In this document: positions 1 through 12,100 of the stretch, in pieces
Numbering within the stretch: the first letter of the stretch is position 1
How the letters are laid out: each line of letters opens with the position of its first letter
DNA from: Adenanthera pavonina
Taxonomy: Eukaryota; Streptophyta; Magnoliopsida; Fabales; Fabaceae
Assembly: GCA_026686845.1 (NCBI GenBank)
Contig: JAIVEN010000009.1
Span: forward strand, 41,949,001 to 42,013,000
Direction of reading: 5' to 3'
DNA length: 64,000 nucleotides
Program-made: the position numbers and the translations under genes
Notes under the pieces: generated by a model
What the model was told of the DNA's origin: nothing
Databases searched by the model: none
Seen by the model: the letters and a program-made list of their open reading frames with translations, nothing else

Positions 1-668
1 ATCTCATTAATGGCCGAAATTCTACTTCCAATCTATCTACTTTTCTTAGTTGGTATGTACTACTACCAGTTTGGAAAGGAAGAATTTACAAGGTCATTAA
101 GGAAAATAATTAGTGGAATATCCCCTCAAGAAAACAAAGAGTTTATTCCTTCTTTGTTGTTCATCGACCTTACAGCACAAATCGTGAAGGAAACCTCTTC
201 ACCCCAGTTCAAACCCATCTGTGGAACACCTCACTTCATTGGTCATTCCAAGAAAAACAAGTTATTTCTAAATTAAAAGATTTTTTTTTAAATCTTAATA
301 ACTTTATAGGGAATGTTACTGAACAAACATGCACATCCCTTGGACCTCTGCTAGAGGAATTCTTCATCTTTGAAGAATGTTTACCACGGGCCAAGCTATC
401 CCTTTTGACTAGCCTCAACTGTCTTTGGCCTCTCTGTCTAACCAAGAGTCATCCAGTTAAGCATCTCCACCAACACAAGATTCTGAACATCATTTGCAAT
501 TTCCCCCAGACTCACAAGACCCATATGAGTTGGATTCTCAATACATGCTTTCTCAGTACAACACTCAAGCAGCTTTATCTGATTATTATGACATTGACAA
601 AGAGCTAGAATTGTTACAACTCAAGAAAGCAAAGAAAAAACAAAAGAAAGCAGACAAGCTGTCATGAA
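1..668 (+). pseudogene. Decayed retroelement-like coding remnant
   Basis: I do not recognise a clean gene here. Short plus-strand open stretches in different frames follow one another. The last runs to a TGA at 665-667 and ends in an acidic segment followed by a strongly lysine-rich tail. Directly downstream is a compact TATA promoter and a leader-like stretch, an order seen at the junction between the end of the polyprotein and the intergenic region in plant pararetroviruses (Caulimoviridae). I see no reverse transcriptase, protease or zinc-knuckle motif, so assignment to an endogenous caulimovirid is only a guess. The coding stretches are broken by stops and frameshifts and cannot make a full protein. 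A decayed LTR element or chance open frames are alternatives. Confidence 0.3.
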
Positions 669-944
669 TCTTTCATACGATAATGAAAATATCCATAAGA
701 ACTTTTAATTTTTTGTCCTTTTGTACCAACGGTCTAAAGTCATCTGTTCTCATGTAAAAACAAGTTTACCGACAATTCTTTAAGTCTTTTCTCTCATTGT
801 AATAAATTAGTGTGTTGTAAAGATGGTTGTCTTTATCCTTGTAAGTGGACTGACAATGCTGATTAAAATATAAAGCTTGTCTACTACCTGTCTACTACTA
901 GTTTTGTCTTCAATAATATAATGAGTCTGTAAGATAGCTCCAAC

Positions 945-1010
945 TCTATATAAGGACCTTAGGTTGTAAGACAGAGGGAAGGGGAGATCGAATTACCTCT
1001 CTTTGTAAAA
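945..1010 (+). promoter_or_regulatory. TATA promoter-like segment of the left-edge remnant
   Basis: A perfect plant TATA box (CTATATAAGG, 946-955) is followed 10-40 bases later by a purine-rich then pyrimidine-rich leader, as in the compact promoters of plant pararetroviruses. No host gene starts downstream: the ATG near 1128 opens only a short frame. Activity is not shown by the sequence. Confidence 0.35.
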
Positions 1011-1130
1011 TATAATGACTACTTTCTAAAACCTTTCTCTTCTCTCCTGAAATTTTGAAATAGTCATATCTTAGTTCTGTCTGCTTAAATTTAAGTATGC
1101 TCTACACTTGCCTCTCATAAGGAATCTATG

Positions 1131-2640
1131 GATCAGAAAGAATCTAAACAAAATCTATTTCAGTAACTTCTTTGTAACATGAGTTTCAAAAGGTTAAGCT
1201 TATCAACTTCTATGTGTTATTTTTAAGATGTCCCTTGAATCCTTGACATCCAGAGACTATTTATACTATTGGTGAGCTGCAGACTAATCTTATGATTCTT
1301 GGGAGAGGACTTTTTCCAAGTGCTATTCAAGTTGAAACTGTGCTAACCTTCGCAAGGCTGAATGCAACTCATGTAAATTTTTATCCTGGTGAGACTTTTC
1401 AAAAGGACACCGACGGTCAAGAAAAAATAGGATCCGCTCAATATTAGAATTATATGAAGTAATTCTAAGTTTTACATAAGTACTATAATTTCTTCTAGAT
1501 AAATTAAGAAATTTAAAATATTCTCATAACTGAAAAAATTAAACTATAATTTTTAAAGATCTAAAAAATATTTGTAAAAATTTTAATGACAATTTATTTG
1601 TATTATTTTTAGTCATCATTAATATATACTATAGTTTTTAAGTGTCATCTGCTAAAAAATCTAAATAACCAAATAGGTCGAAGTTTAACATGTGTTATAC
1701 CTTCCTGTGACTGTTATTTTACATCTCATTTGAAATAAAGTAAGTTCTAATTATATCCCTTTAGCTTATTTAAACATTTAAAAAATGTAGCCAGGTTCTA
1801 TTAACATTTTATATATATATTATCAATGTTTACTTTTATTTCAATGAAAATAATTTTTTTAAATAATAAGATTATAGTTAAATGAATATCAAATTTTATA
1901 TTAAAATTAAATTTTAGGTCCATCTAAATCCTACGAGTTTAATGAACATCTTGGTTGTTTATACATTTAAAGGGAAAGATATGCGCAAAATTTGAAAAAG
2001 AAATAAGTAGGAATGAAAATTTAAGTAACTTTTAAAATTATAAGATGTAAAAAATTAATTGAAAGATTAAATTCCACATTGGAGAACTTGGTGCAAAATT
2101 TAACATTATCCAATCCTCCTAAGTTCTGAAGGAAACTTGTCACTCCTCACTATCGAGTCTAATTAATAAACTCTAGGACAAAAATTTAAACGATCTTGAT
2201 GAATTAAAGGTAATAAACAGCAACTCTTGATTAACCCACACCACAACCTGCAATAAAAAATACAAAAACTGCGCATCAACCATCTAATCTCAAGCAATCA
2301 ACTGTCAAAGCTCAAAGTGAAAATTATGGAATAAACTGAAATTTTTGACTTGCATTTTAAAAGACACTAAGGATTGAACGAACGGAGTCCACCGTGACTG
2401 CCAAAATATAGGTTTAATTCGAACACAAAAAGCCTCACCAAAAATATGAAGCAAGAAACCATACAAACGATGGAAGGATATAGTACAGTCTATACCTCAT
2501 TCATACGAACTTTTTTAAACAAATATAAGATTTCATACTTAAAGCAATCAACACAGGCTAGTTTGATACTTTGATTGGTAAGTAACAAACAACATAGACA
2601 AATATATTACAATTAGGGAATAGGACAAGTGCTGAAAACT
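1131..2640. other. AT-rich intergenic stretch
   Basis: No open frame of note, no tRNA and no clear repeat. It is low-complexity AT-rich DNA with many stops in all frames. Confidence 0.6.
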
Positions 2641-2644
2641 TATA

Positions 2645-2901
2645 CTTCCTTTGTCTCATATTATAAGGCAACATAAAAGATTTTTTTTATCTCTTCATAT
2701 AAGGCAACATGTAGTGATTTGTTATTTTTACCTCTCATTTATTATATTATTAGTATTGTAACTCATTTATTACATAGTGGAATTAATAGGTGTATAGTTG
2801 AAAATTTTGGATTTTTTTTTTTAGAAATTTAAAGATATAATAAATGTTTCTTAATATACATGAAACTTTTCCCATTGTCTTATAATATGGGATGAAGAGA
2901 G
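2645..2901. mobile_element. Stowaway-like MITE A
   Basis: The ends are inverted copies of each other (CTTCCTTTGTCTCATATTAT at the left; the complement of the right end reads CTCTCTTCATCCCATATTAT). The element is flanked by TA on both sides (2643-2644 and 2902-2903). It is about 257 bp, AT-rich and non-coding. These are hallmarks of Stowaway MITEs, the non-autonomous Tc1/mariner derivatives. It lies only 23 bp from the next MITE. Confidence 0.75.
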
Positions 2902-2924
2902 TATTTAGTTCAGCTATTGAACTA

Positions 2925-3190
2925 CTCCCTTCGATCCACACTATAAAGCATTTTGTATTAATTACACAAATATTAAGAAAATCATTTTTTCCACTGAAAT
3001 CAATGTAAAAAATATCCATATTTCCGATTTACTCTTATTAAATAACTAATTTTATTATCATTAAACGCCTCTAAATAAGTAGAAAGGAAACATTAAAAAC
3101 GGGTAAAATGGGAAGAAACATATCCAATATCCTATATTTTGGATCAAAAACTTGTGATACAAAACGTCTTATAATATGGACCGAAGGAGA
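2925..3190. mobile_element. Stowaway-like MITE B
   Basis: Starts CTCCCTTCGATCCACACTAT; the complement of its right end reads TCTCCTTCGGTCCATATTAT. TA lies on each side (2923-2924, 3191-3192). About 266 bp, no coding capacity. Its interior (a block ending in AATATCCATA, and the subterminal block CCTATATTTTGGATCAAAAA) is shared with the elements at 34133-34398 (opposite orientation) and 50136-50405, so the three form one family. Confidence 0.85.
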
Positions 3191-3192
3191 TA

Positions 3193-3871
3193 TATGCCAT
3201 GCTGCATTGTCAACAAGTACTGATACTGCATCATGGGGTAACCGGAGACATTGGACAATGTATGGGGTTGAGGGTTCTATCTGTCAGACTATCAGAGACA
3301 ACAGGCAAGCAGTTCTATTGGTGCAAATAGATGCAGCCTTACAATTAAAGCAGACTGTTAATTTCAACCACCAATGAAGCAGACATTCAATACTCTGTTA
3401 TTACATTACAAGGTCAGATCATAATGAGGCTATTGATCCTTTTGAGAAGAAAGTTGAAGGTTTATGAAGCCTCGTACGTGGTGGAAATTGAGATAGCAAT
3501 ACCTTAATTCATTACTTGCAGGCAAAGATGATTGTTAAAATATTTGGTTTTCTTTAATCATAGCAATAGGCAATAACTACTAAAAAAGTATAATATCAAT
3601 ATCTCACGTTATACAATGGCAAGACCTGAAACCTCAAACAGAAAACAAGCAATACATGCCATGCATCCAGAAGATACAATATCGACAACATTAGCCTTAT
3701 CTCACTAAGTGGGGTCAATTACATGGCTGCATCCTACAAGATAGGATAAAAATAAAATGATATGCTTCAAATCACATGTAACACTACCATGATATCTCAA
3801 ACTTTGCAATCACATGAAAGAAAACTCAAGTTGGTTGGAGATCTATGAAATATTACCATTATTTATTGGAG
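3193..3871. other. 3' flank of the LLPH-like gene
   Basis: Non-coding sequence downstream of the minus-strand LLPH-like gene, probably containing its 3' UTR. It includes a short LINE 3' end remnant at 3676-3745, listed separately. No other gene is visible. Confidence 0.5.
3676..3745 (-). mobile_element. RTE-type LINE 3' end remnant
   Basis: Read on the minus strand, the codons give His-Val-Ile-Asp-Pro-Thr-stop, followed by CACTTAG..GATAAGGCT and a GTTGT-like tail. Many plant RTE-clade LINEs end their ORF in HVADPT followed by this same non-coding motif. The plus-strand form (CTTATCTCACTAAGTGGGGT) is the familiar 3' tag of these elements. Only about 70 bp remain. The same signature, more decayed, ends the fragment at 39866-40225. 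Confidence 0.6.
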
Positions 3872-4953
3872 TTATATGTGCTTCTTCCTGAGCTTGCCTT
3901 TACCATGGCGTTTGCCTTTACCCACCTTGAATTTCCTCTTATATTTCTTCCCTATTCCACCAACAGGCTTAAGGGAAGCCATGCTTTTATTGCCATCAGC
4001 CATCTCCACATCTGTAAAATTATTGAAAAATCCAGCACATCAAAATGCGCCAAAGGGAAAATAATAGGAGACACACATTAAACCATCCATCTGAGCTTGA
4101 AGGGTTAAAAAAGGGTGGATACTCTGAGTTTTTCTTTAGCCTTCACAAACGTGATCAAATAAACTAGCATTACACTGAAACTGATGTTAGCTTAGATAGC
4201 TAGGTCGATACTACATGAGTGTAATGGTAAGCAGGGTAAATCAACCCCGTCTCAGAAACTTAGCTCCGATCAGCTTATGAGAATTGAGAACAATTCACCA
4301 ATGAGCTATTATGGAATTTGCAAGCGAGGCATAAACAGACATAATTCCAGACTTACATAAACACATAATAACAAATCCAAACTCAAAGTATTAAGATTAA
4401 CTCGAGTACATAAGTGAACGGTTTTACTTCATTCAATACCTTCTAACCAAAAAGAAGAAATCTACAAAACACACCGCAAAATTAGATAAGTCAACTAATT
4501 ATCCTTTGGAGTTTGCGATTAATGTAAGACGTATACGAACAATAACAACCCCAGTCTAATAGATAGTAATATAATTAACTCAAGCTGAAAGATATCGGTT
4601 TTACTTTGATCAATACTTCATAACAAAAAAATCAACATCTTCCATAAAATCAACCAGAAAATTAGAAGCCCTCATCAAATTTCACACAATCAAAGACACA
4701 AACTTAATCCCACATACATAAAATATTTAACGGACAAGATCATACCCATGTTGGCAGTAGTGGGAGGTGGGGAGGAGGTGGAAGCGTCCATGGCGGTGTT
4801 CGGTGGTTGTCGAACGGGAAGCTTAGGAGCCGTCAGGGCAGCCTCTTGGGCGGCGAGCTTAGCGGCTTCTTTCTTATCGTAGAAAGGCTCAACGATCTCC
4901 CTACGAATGGCCCTCAGCCTCTTCTCCCTCTTCGATCTCAGCGATTTCCCCAT
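3872..4953 (-). CDS. LLPH/DUF2423-like small basic nucleolar protein, two exons
   Basis: Coding exons are 4953-4746 and 4011-3872, giving 115 residues. The 734-bp intron starts GT (after AACATGG) and ends TTTTACAG, and the junction restores an Asp codon. The protein starts MGKSLRSKREKRLRAIRREI, then has a KKEAAKLAAQEAAL helix, a Pro/Ser/Thr-rich linker, an acidic DVEMADG patch at the splice junction, and a very basic tail (KRKFKVGKGKRHGKGKLRKK) that should act as a nuclear/nucleolar signal. The MxKSLRSK start is that of the LLP homologue (LLPH)/yeast YBL028C group, nucleolar proteins associated with ribosome assembly. The family call rests on this start and the basic tail only. The start codon is the first ATG of the open frame. 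A telo-box-like motif about 70 bp upstream fits a ribosome-biogenesis gene. The frame runs on past the donor, but splicing gives the sensible C-terminus. Confidence 0.85.
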
Positions 4954-5022
4954 TCTCTTCTTCCTTTGCTTTGCTTTGAGGTTTTCGGTTTTCGCTTTCA
5001 GCGACGATTTTGCTATGGTTCT

Positions 5023-5036
5023 GGGTTAGGGTTAGA
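5023..5036 (-). promoter_or_regulatory. Telo-box-like promoter motif
   Basis: The plus strand reads GGGTTAGGGTTAG, that is, CTAACCCTAACCC in the direction of the LLPH-like gene, about 70-85 bp upstream of its ATG. Telo-boxes near the transcription start are typical of plant translation and ribosome-biogenesis genes. This copy is a variant of the usual AAACCCTAA core. Confidence 0.5.
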
Positions 5037-5274
5037 GATGGCCCCAAAATTTGTAGTTTTTTGAATGAAAAAAAATATTTTTCTCCTCCCCCTCTCCTTC
5101 TTTTATAGTTTTAATTATAGTATTAATGGACTGTAATCATTTTATTTCGTTGACAAAAAAATTATTTTATTTTATTATAATTAATTTTATGATTTTCCAC
5201 ATTAATTTCACTCCATTGCAATATTAATGTTAATATTAAACCATACAAAATTTACAACAAAAGACTTTAGAAAA

Positions 5275-6840
5275 TGAAGGAGTTTTTTCCGATATCCATT
5301 AAATAAAGAAAATATTTCTCAATATGCTAAAAGTTATAAATTATTTATTCAAATGCTACAAATTATGTGATCTCGGTTTATCTGAGCTCGAGAAATCGTG
5401 CACTGTTCTGACAGCCCGGAGAGGAAGTACAAAGAGATATCTCAGTTTCCTATAAACTGAGATATAATAATACCAAATTAATATCTCAGTTTGGTTAAAA
5501 TTGAAATCCAATTTTTCCAAAATCAATAGATCTCAATTTTAACAAAACCAAGATCCAAAACAAGACCAAAAAAAAAAGGACAACAGGGTAATGCAATATT
5601 TTTTTCTTTTTATCTGAAGGGTAATGCAAGGTTTATGTAGCCAAATTTTTCTGATTTGTTGAAGGAGATAGGTTTTTTAAAATATTTTATACTTCATATA
5701 AAAAACTTTTAATTATTATTTTACATATATAAAAAAATAGTTAACTAATTAAATTTGTTATAAAATTTCAATATTTTACTCTTATGAATTATCTCTTATT
5801 TATTAATTACTATTATTACTTTCTCCAATCATTTTAATAAGCGACTTTGAATAACTTCACGTAGAATTAGAAAATTAATTATTTACTAAAAAAAATTTTA
5901 AAAAGAAGTAAACATTTCTCTTCTACCTCTATTTATTATAACAATATGATCCTCATTAAATAAAAACTTTCTATTATTATTAAGTTGGAAAGAATGAGAC
6001 TAATTAAAAGAAAACTAAAAATATTACCAATTGAATAATTGAAAGTGCTTTTTTGATAAATAAAAAAGTCTAATAACAAGATCCCTTATAAAAGAATAAA
6101 AAAAAATTTTAGAAGCTCCTGTTATAAAAAGAATTGGAGAGAATATGGGCTAGAGATATAAAAAATAATTACTTAAAATTTTATATTTTAAAGAAATAAA
6201 TGAGATGTAATACTATAATATAAGTTAAAAGAAAAAGAGATGAAATGCCAACACACATTAAAAAAGAACAAAGGGAGGATCTACAATACCTTACACTATT
6301 ACATAAGTCTAGGCCTGACGCACCCCAATTGAAGGAATAGAGAGGGAGGTAATATGTGTTTAAATTTTTCTCTGCAAATGATAAGACATGCCATCATAAA
6401 ACAATTGAGAGAGGTAACTTGCATTTAACTTTTTTTTGTAAATGATAAAACATGCTATTATAAATTAACGATGAGGTAGTTCAAAGTTATTTAATCAATT
6501 TTTTACTTCAAAATGACAAAAGAAAAAGGCATGAAAGGACTAGACGGGAGCATGATTAGCTTTGACAAGACTATATTAAAAAAAAATTATTTGTAAATGA
6601 CAAGACTTGATGCATCTTCCCGAGACGCTGAAAGGTGGGTATTAAAATGATCTCAGTTTCTGAGAAAAAATTTTTATTATTATTTTTTTCAGACAATACA
6701 TATCTCGGCTTCTTTCAAATCGAGATTAGCTTTATTTAAAAAAAAAAAAGATCAAATTGGCTTGTCTCAAATCGAGATTATTTGTAGTATTTTAAGAAAA
6801 TTTGTTAGACTTGTAGCATATTGAGAAAAACTTCTCCAAT
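5275..6840. mobile_element. Foldback-type element, about 1.57 kb
   Basis: The two ends are imperfect inverted copies. The left arm contains TTTCTCAATATGCTA followed by ATGCTACAAAT and ATCTCGG; the complement of the right arm contains TTTCTCAATATGCTACAAG, ACTACAAATAATCTCG. Inside, short ATCTCAGTTT/AATCGAGATT motifs recur close to both ends (5440-5530 and 6650-6775), a subterminal repeat pattern usual in DNA transposons. The interior is AT-rich with no transposase. I could not fix a target-site duplication, so the superfamily is open (Mutator-like or foldback). Confidence 0.5.
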
Positions 6841-7033
6841 TTATACTACCGTGGTCAATTTTCTGAAAATGAATCCCCTTTACTTTATCAACTTCCAAAA
6901 TCATGATTCACTATTAATAATAGGCTGAGTCTGACTAACGGATCTGTGCAACTAAACAAACATACAATATTAAAAAAACTATATATTAATTTAAAGAATT
7001 ATGTCAAAAAATAAATTATTTATATTATATGGT

Positions 7034-7479
7034 AAAGATTAATTCATGATAATGTGATTGTTGCACATGAAGTATACCACTATTTGAAAAATAAGAGAGC
7101 TGGAAAACATGAATTTGCACTTAAAATTGACATGAACAAAGCTTATGACCGTGTTGAGTGGAATTTCTTGGAAAAGGTTATGTTGCGAATGGGTTTTGAT
7201 GGTAAGTTTGTTGAATGTATTATGGCTTGTGTATCTACTGTGAAATTTAATCTGTGTATGTCAGGGAAGATTGTGGATGTTTTTTACCCATAAAGGGGTT
7301 TGAGAGAAAGGGATCCTTTATCTCCCTATCTTTTCATTTTAGTAGCTGATGTCCTTTCCTTAATGATTAATAGTGAGGCTACTAAAGGAAGGTTGAAGGG
7401 AATTAAATTGTCCAGGAGGTGTCCCATGTTGACTCACAGTTTTTTTGCACATGATGCTTTATTATTCATGAATGCAGAT
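7034..7479 (+). pseudogene. L1-type LINE reverse transcriptase, left part (interrupted)
   Basis: Translated blocks from about 7040 match the plant L1-clade reverse transcriptase: FALKIDMNKAYDRVEW, then LRERDPLSPYLF and SFFAHDALLF. The element is 5' truncated and dead. A stop follows VFYP just before the LRERDPLSPYLF block, and the catalytic F-A-D-D motif reads F-A-H-D, losing the first aspartate. The sequence stops at 7479, where the Athila element is inserted, and resumes at 20427. The last 5 bases (CAGAT, 7475-7479) are the insertion's target duplication. Confidence 0.9.
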
Positions 7480-8915
7480 TGTTAATCATACCAAATTACA
7501 TCATTTCAGCACCTTTTTCTGTTGTTACGTATTCATATATGTACATACTTGATGCTCAGGTTAGGAAAATGTGAATTGTAATCCTAATGATGCTAATGAT
7601 GCATGATAGCATATTTTTATCTGATGATGCATTATTTTTATCTCCATGAAAGAATTTTAAATCCTCATCTTTATTGTAGGCCTAATAGGAATCTTTATTG
7701 TAGGCCTAATAGGAAAGCATGGGATAAGATTGGATTGGAGTACCTTTGGGAGAACACTGAAGAAAAGAGGGAATAAGCTTCTGGAGAGTCCACGCCGCGG
7801 CTGAAAGAATGAGGCCGCGGCCTAAAGCAGACAGTGACAAACAAAGGGTTAAGCCCAAATTCACCAAGCCGCAGCCAGGATCCTGTAGCCGCGGCGCGAA
7901 CCCTCGTCAGCAAAACGCAGAGCTTCACTCGAACGTAGTATTTGAGGGGAGAGCGAGGGCATGAGAGAGGACACTTCGGGGAGAAGCTTGGGAGTGCTAG
8001 GGTTTAAATCTTGAAGGAGATTGAAGCCAACGTGGGGGGTTCGAGGAGATTGAAGCCAACGTGGGGGGTTCGAGGAGATTGAAGCTTCCATCTTGGTTCT
8101 CTTGCATCTCTTTCCTTCCTGTTTGCTTCAGCTTTATTCAATAATGCTATTGATTGGGATACGTATGGTTATGATGTTGTTGAGCATGACTGGCTAGTAC
8201 TCCATCTCTAGGATTATTCTGAACTCTTGTATGGATTGAATATTCGTTTCTTTATTATAATTGTGATTAATGCAATCGTTATGGTGATTTAACTCTAATC
8301 GTAATGCTTCTTATTGCTTGGCCATCAATAAGATTGTCCAGTTTATTTAAGTTATGCTTGAGAGAGTTAACTTACATAGAGAATTAGAGTTTGATCATAT
8401 GAGAACTTGAAGCTTGCTGAGTTAAGTGACGAGTTTTGTTAGTGGGATAGAGATATACTCACTAACCTCATATAGTGAATTAGGATTTGAAGTGAATGTG
8501 AGAGTTTAATTAACTAGTAAGAGATTATTTGATTAATTAAACTGAACAGCTATTTGGAGATTCGAGAGAGCACAAATAGTTAAAATAGCATCCTGACTAG
8601 CATAATTTTGCATTAAGAACAATTATAAAAAAAGAGCTTAAGTGGGTATTCATGAAATATAAGGGGAATGGATAATTCTAGATCTTTTCGAATTTCACAA
8701 ATCCTAATTATCCTTGCTACTGATCTCATACGCTTTTTAGGCTTAGTTGATATTAATTGAATAGCAAACTTTTAATTGATGTAGCTCAAATTGATCGAAA
8801 ATGCAATGTTCAACGTTTGATCACTTTGTGATCTAAGTCCCTGTGGAAACGATACTCACTCATCACTTTACTAGACCTCGGCCCGTATACTTGCGGTTTA
8901 TCTTGGTGGTGAACA
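7480..8915 (+). repeat. 5' LTR of the Athila element
   Basis: 1,436 bp, TG...CA ends, same length as the 3' copy. Inside are two short tandem repeats: a 24-bp unit around 7670-7716 (ATCTTTATTGTAGGCCTAAT...) and a 29-bp unit (GGAGATTGAAGCCAACGTGG...) present about 2.4 times at 8016-8085. Two pairs of GCCGCGGC palindromes with starts exactly 20 bp apart lie at 7794/7814 and 7868/7888; one member in this copy has decayed to GCCGCAGC. Confidence 0.95.
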
Positions 8916-8921
8916 AGTTTT

Positions 8922-8939
8922 TGGCGCCGTTGCCGAGGA
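8922..8939 (+). other. Primer binding site, tRNA-Asp type
   Basis: TGGCGCCGTTGCCGAGGA begins 6 bp after the 5' LTR. It is complementary to the 3' end of plant tRNA-Asp(GTC), with one mismatch within the block (GAGG for GGGG). This primer is customary in the Athila/Tat branch. Confidence 0.85.
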
Positions 8940-9111
8940 CTTAGACTCAAAAGTTCTTTGGTCAACCTTAGACTTGTGTTAGTAGATTAAGTTTGAGTTA
9001 TAGATAGGGAAATAGATACTTTGTGTAATTTAGACTTATACACTTTTTATTTTTCTTATTAGCTTGATACTTGTTTGTTGTTTTTGGCTGGTAGGTACCT
9101 ATCTCACGCGC

Positions 9112-12100
9112 ATGCAAGGCTTGGATCCCGATAGATTTGAAGTGATTCTGGAGGGTGAGAATATCTTTGAAGGAGGCACTCCTAATACTCATACTCCGGA
9201 ACCTCAAGAAACTCCAACCATGAATGACGGTGAGGCGGATGAAAATGATGTCCGGACTCTTGATGACTTCATCAGTAGAGAGAATGAGGGTTATCATTCT
9301 AGTATCCGCATGCCGGATATCCAAGCTCGGAATTTTGAAGTCAAGCAAACGATGCTGCAGTTGCTACAAATGAATGGGCAATTTGGTGGAACATATGCGG
9401 AGGATCCCAATGCTCATTTGACTACCTTTGTGGAGGTGTGTGACTCGTTCAAGCAAAATGGTGTTTCTAAGGATGCTTTGAGATTGAGGCTCTTCCCCTT
9501 GTCATTAAGAGATAAAGCAAAGGCATGGCTCAATTCTCTTCCAGAGCAATCTATTGATAATTGGGATGAGTTAGCAAGGAGATTCAGAGCGAGATTTTTT
9601 CCTCGGGGCCGTAGAGCCTCTCTTCGGGGTGAACTTCTATCTTTTGAGCAAGAGCCGGGTGAACTCTTCCATGAAGCATGGGAGCGATTTAAAGATAAAA
9701 TGAAGCAATGCCCCAATCACGCACAGCAAAAATGGGTGTTACTTGAAGCCTTTTGGAATGGCCTTGATGATGACTCCTTGAATATGCTAGATGCGGCATC
9801 TAATGGGACTATTGGAAACATGACAGTGAATGAGCTCTACAAATTGTATGAGAATCTTGCTGCAAACACAATGCAAAAAGCCAATAGAAGGAGAACCATA
9901 AAGAAGAAAGATTATTCACAAGCCGCTAGCTCCACGAATGAAATCCTAGATCATTTGAATGCTTTGAATCGGAGGTTTGACAATTTGGAGATGCAAGTAA
10001 AGAGAGGAAATGCTATGGGGGTTAATGCCATTCAATCTGCTATGGGTTGTGAGCAATGTGGGGAAGGACATGGCATGGAGCAATGTCCCTATGCTATGGA
10101 GAATGTGAACTACTTGAACAACTTTCAAAGAGGGCCAAACAATCCGCAAAACAATCCTTTCTCACAAACCTATAATCCGGGGTGGCGGAATCACCTTAAC
10201 TTCTCTTGGAGTCAAGGACAAAAGATGAATCAACCTTCCTCATCCGGCATACGACCTAATCACCCTCCCGGTTTCCAACCTCAAGCTAGGCAATTTCCCA
10301 TTAAGGAGGAAGAATCTAAAATGGAGAAAATGTTGTCTCAAATTCTAGCCAACCAAGAAACTGCAAGAGCAGAAACCAAGGCCACTTTTGCCATACATGA
10401 GACGGCAATTAAGAATCTTGAAGTGCAAATGGGTAGTATGGCTTCCCAACTGAATGCTTTGCAAAAAGGTGGGCTACCTAGTGACACAATTCCTAATCCG
10501 AGGAGAGAGGGCAAGGAGGAATGTAAGGCGGTTACCTTGAGGAGTGGTAAACAATTACCTGAGATCATTGATCCTAAGGTGAACGATGGAGGTGATGAGG
10601 GAGTAGTTGTGCAAGAGGAGAATGAGAGCAGGAAAGAAGAAATTGTGAAAAATAGTGGGGAAGAAAATGGCGTTGAGGGAGATAAAAGAGAGGTAGAAGG
10701 AAAAGATGACAACAATGGTGAAAAATTGAGTGGAGAGAAAAGAAAGCAAGAAGAAATCATCAAAAAAATGACACCGCCTCTACCTTTCCCCCGAAGGTTC
10801 AAGAAGCAAAAAGAAGATAAACAATTCAAGAAATTCTTAGATATCTTCAAGCAGTTGCATATTAATCTTCCTCTAACTGATGCTTTAGAGCAAATGCCCG
10901 CATATGTGAAGTTCTTGAAAGACATGTTGTCAAAGAAGAGAAGATTTAATGAGTTCGAAACGGTAGCTTTGACCAAAAGTTGCACCGATATCATCAAGAA
11001 TTTACCACAGAAGTTGAGTGATCCGGGTAGCTTCGTGGTTCCATGTGAAATGGGTAAAATGACCATCGGAAGGGCCTTATGTGATTTGGGCTCCAGTGTG
11101 AATCTCTTGCCTCTTTCTGTCTTCAAGAAAATGCAATTGGGTGAGGCAAGACCAACTACTGTGACGTTGCAATTGGCAGATAGAAGCTTGGTTTATCCAA
11201 AAGGGATAATTGAGGATGTGCTTGTGAGAGTGGGTAAGTTCATCTTTCCTGCGGATTTCATCATTCTAGATTGCGAGGTAGATCAGGAAATGCCCCTCAT
11301 TCTAGGGCGTCCTTTCTTAGCCACTGGTAGAGCCCTTATTGATGTGGAAAAAGGGGAGATTACATGGAGAGTTGGTGAAGAAAAGTTGACATTTAATATG
11401 TTCAAGGCCATTAAGGCACCCAATAAACCAGAGGAATGTTGCTTTACTGACGTCATTGATCAAGTAGTACATGAGGAATTCCACAAGTCAATAGCTCAAG
11501 ACCCGTTGGAAGCTCTCTTAATTGGGTGTAAAATGGAAGGAGAAGAATTTGAAGAATGTTTGGCTTTGATAAATGCCTCATCGACCATCTCTAAAAAGCG
11601 CATCGCATTTGAGTCTTTGGACGCTTCTTCTATTGAAAAAACTCCATTGAAGCCATCTCTTGTTGAGCCACCCACTCTCGAATTGAAAGCACTCCCAACT
11701 CATTTAAAATATGTTTATTTGGGAGGAGACAATACATTGCCGATCATAATTGCTTCTGATTTGAATGAAGATCAAGAGAGGCAACTTTTAAATGTTTTAA
11801 AGGCATATAAGCGAGCTATTGGGTGGACCATTGCAGATATAAAGGGGATTAGTCCATCAATCTGTATGCACAAAATTTTCTTGGAGGATAACCACAAGAC
11901 ATCCATAGAACATCAACGAAGGTTGAATCCCATCATGAAGGATGTGGTCAAGAAGGAAATTCTGAAGTGGTTAGATGCAGGGATTGTGTATCCTATCTCT
12001 GATAGTTCTTGGGTGAGCCCAGTCCAATGTGTCCCAAAAAAGGGAGGCATGACTGTAGTGGCTAACACCCATAATGAACTTATCCTTACTCGTACTGTTA

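Noticed and set aside
7861..8091. Minus-strand open frames within the LTRs (also 19372-19602)
   Set aside because: They span tandem repeats in the LTR and occur only because the repeat unit lacks stops.
9064..9111. Upstream extension of the gag-pol frame
   Set aside because: It starts at TTG; the first ATG is at 9112.
10338..11126. Long minus-strand open frame (262 codons) inside gag-pol
   Set aside because: It is the antisense shadow of a real coding frame; Ser/Phe/Leu-rich without domains.
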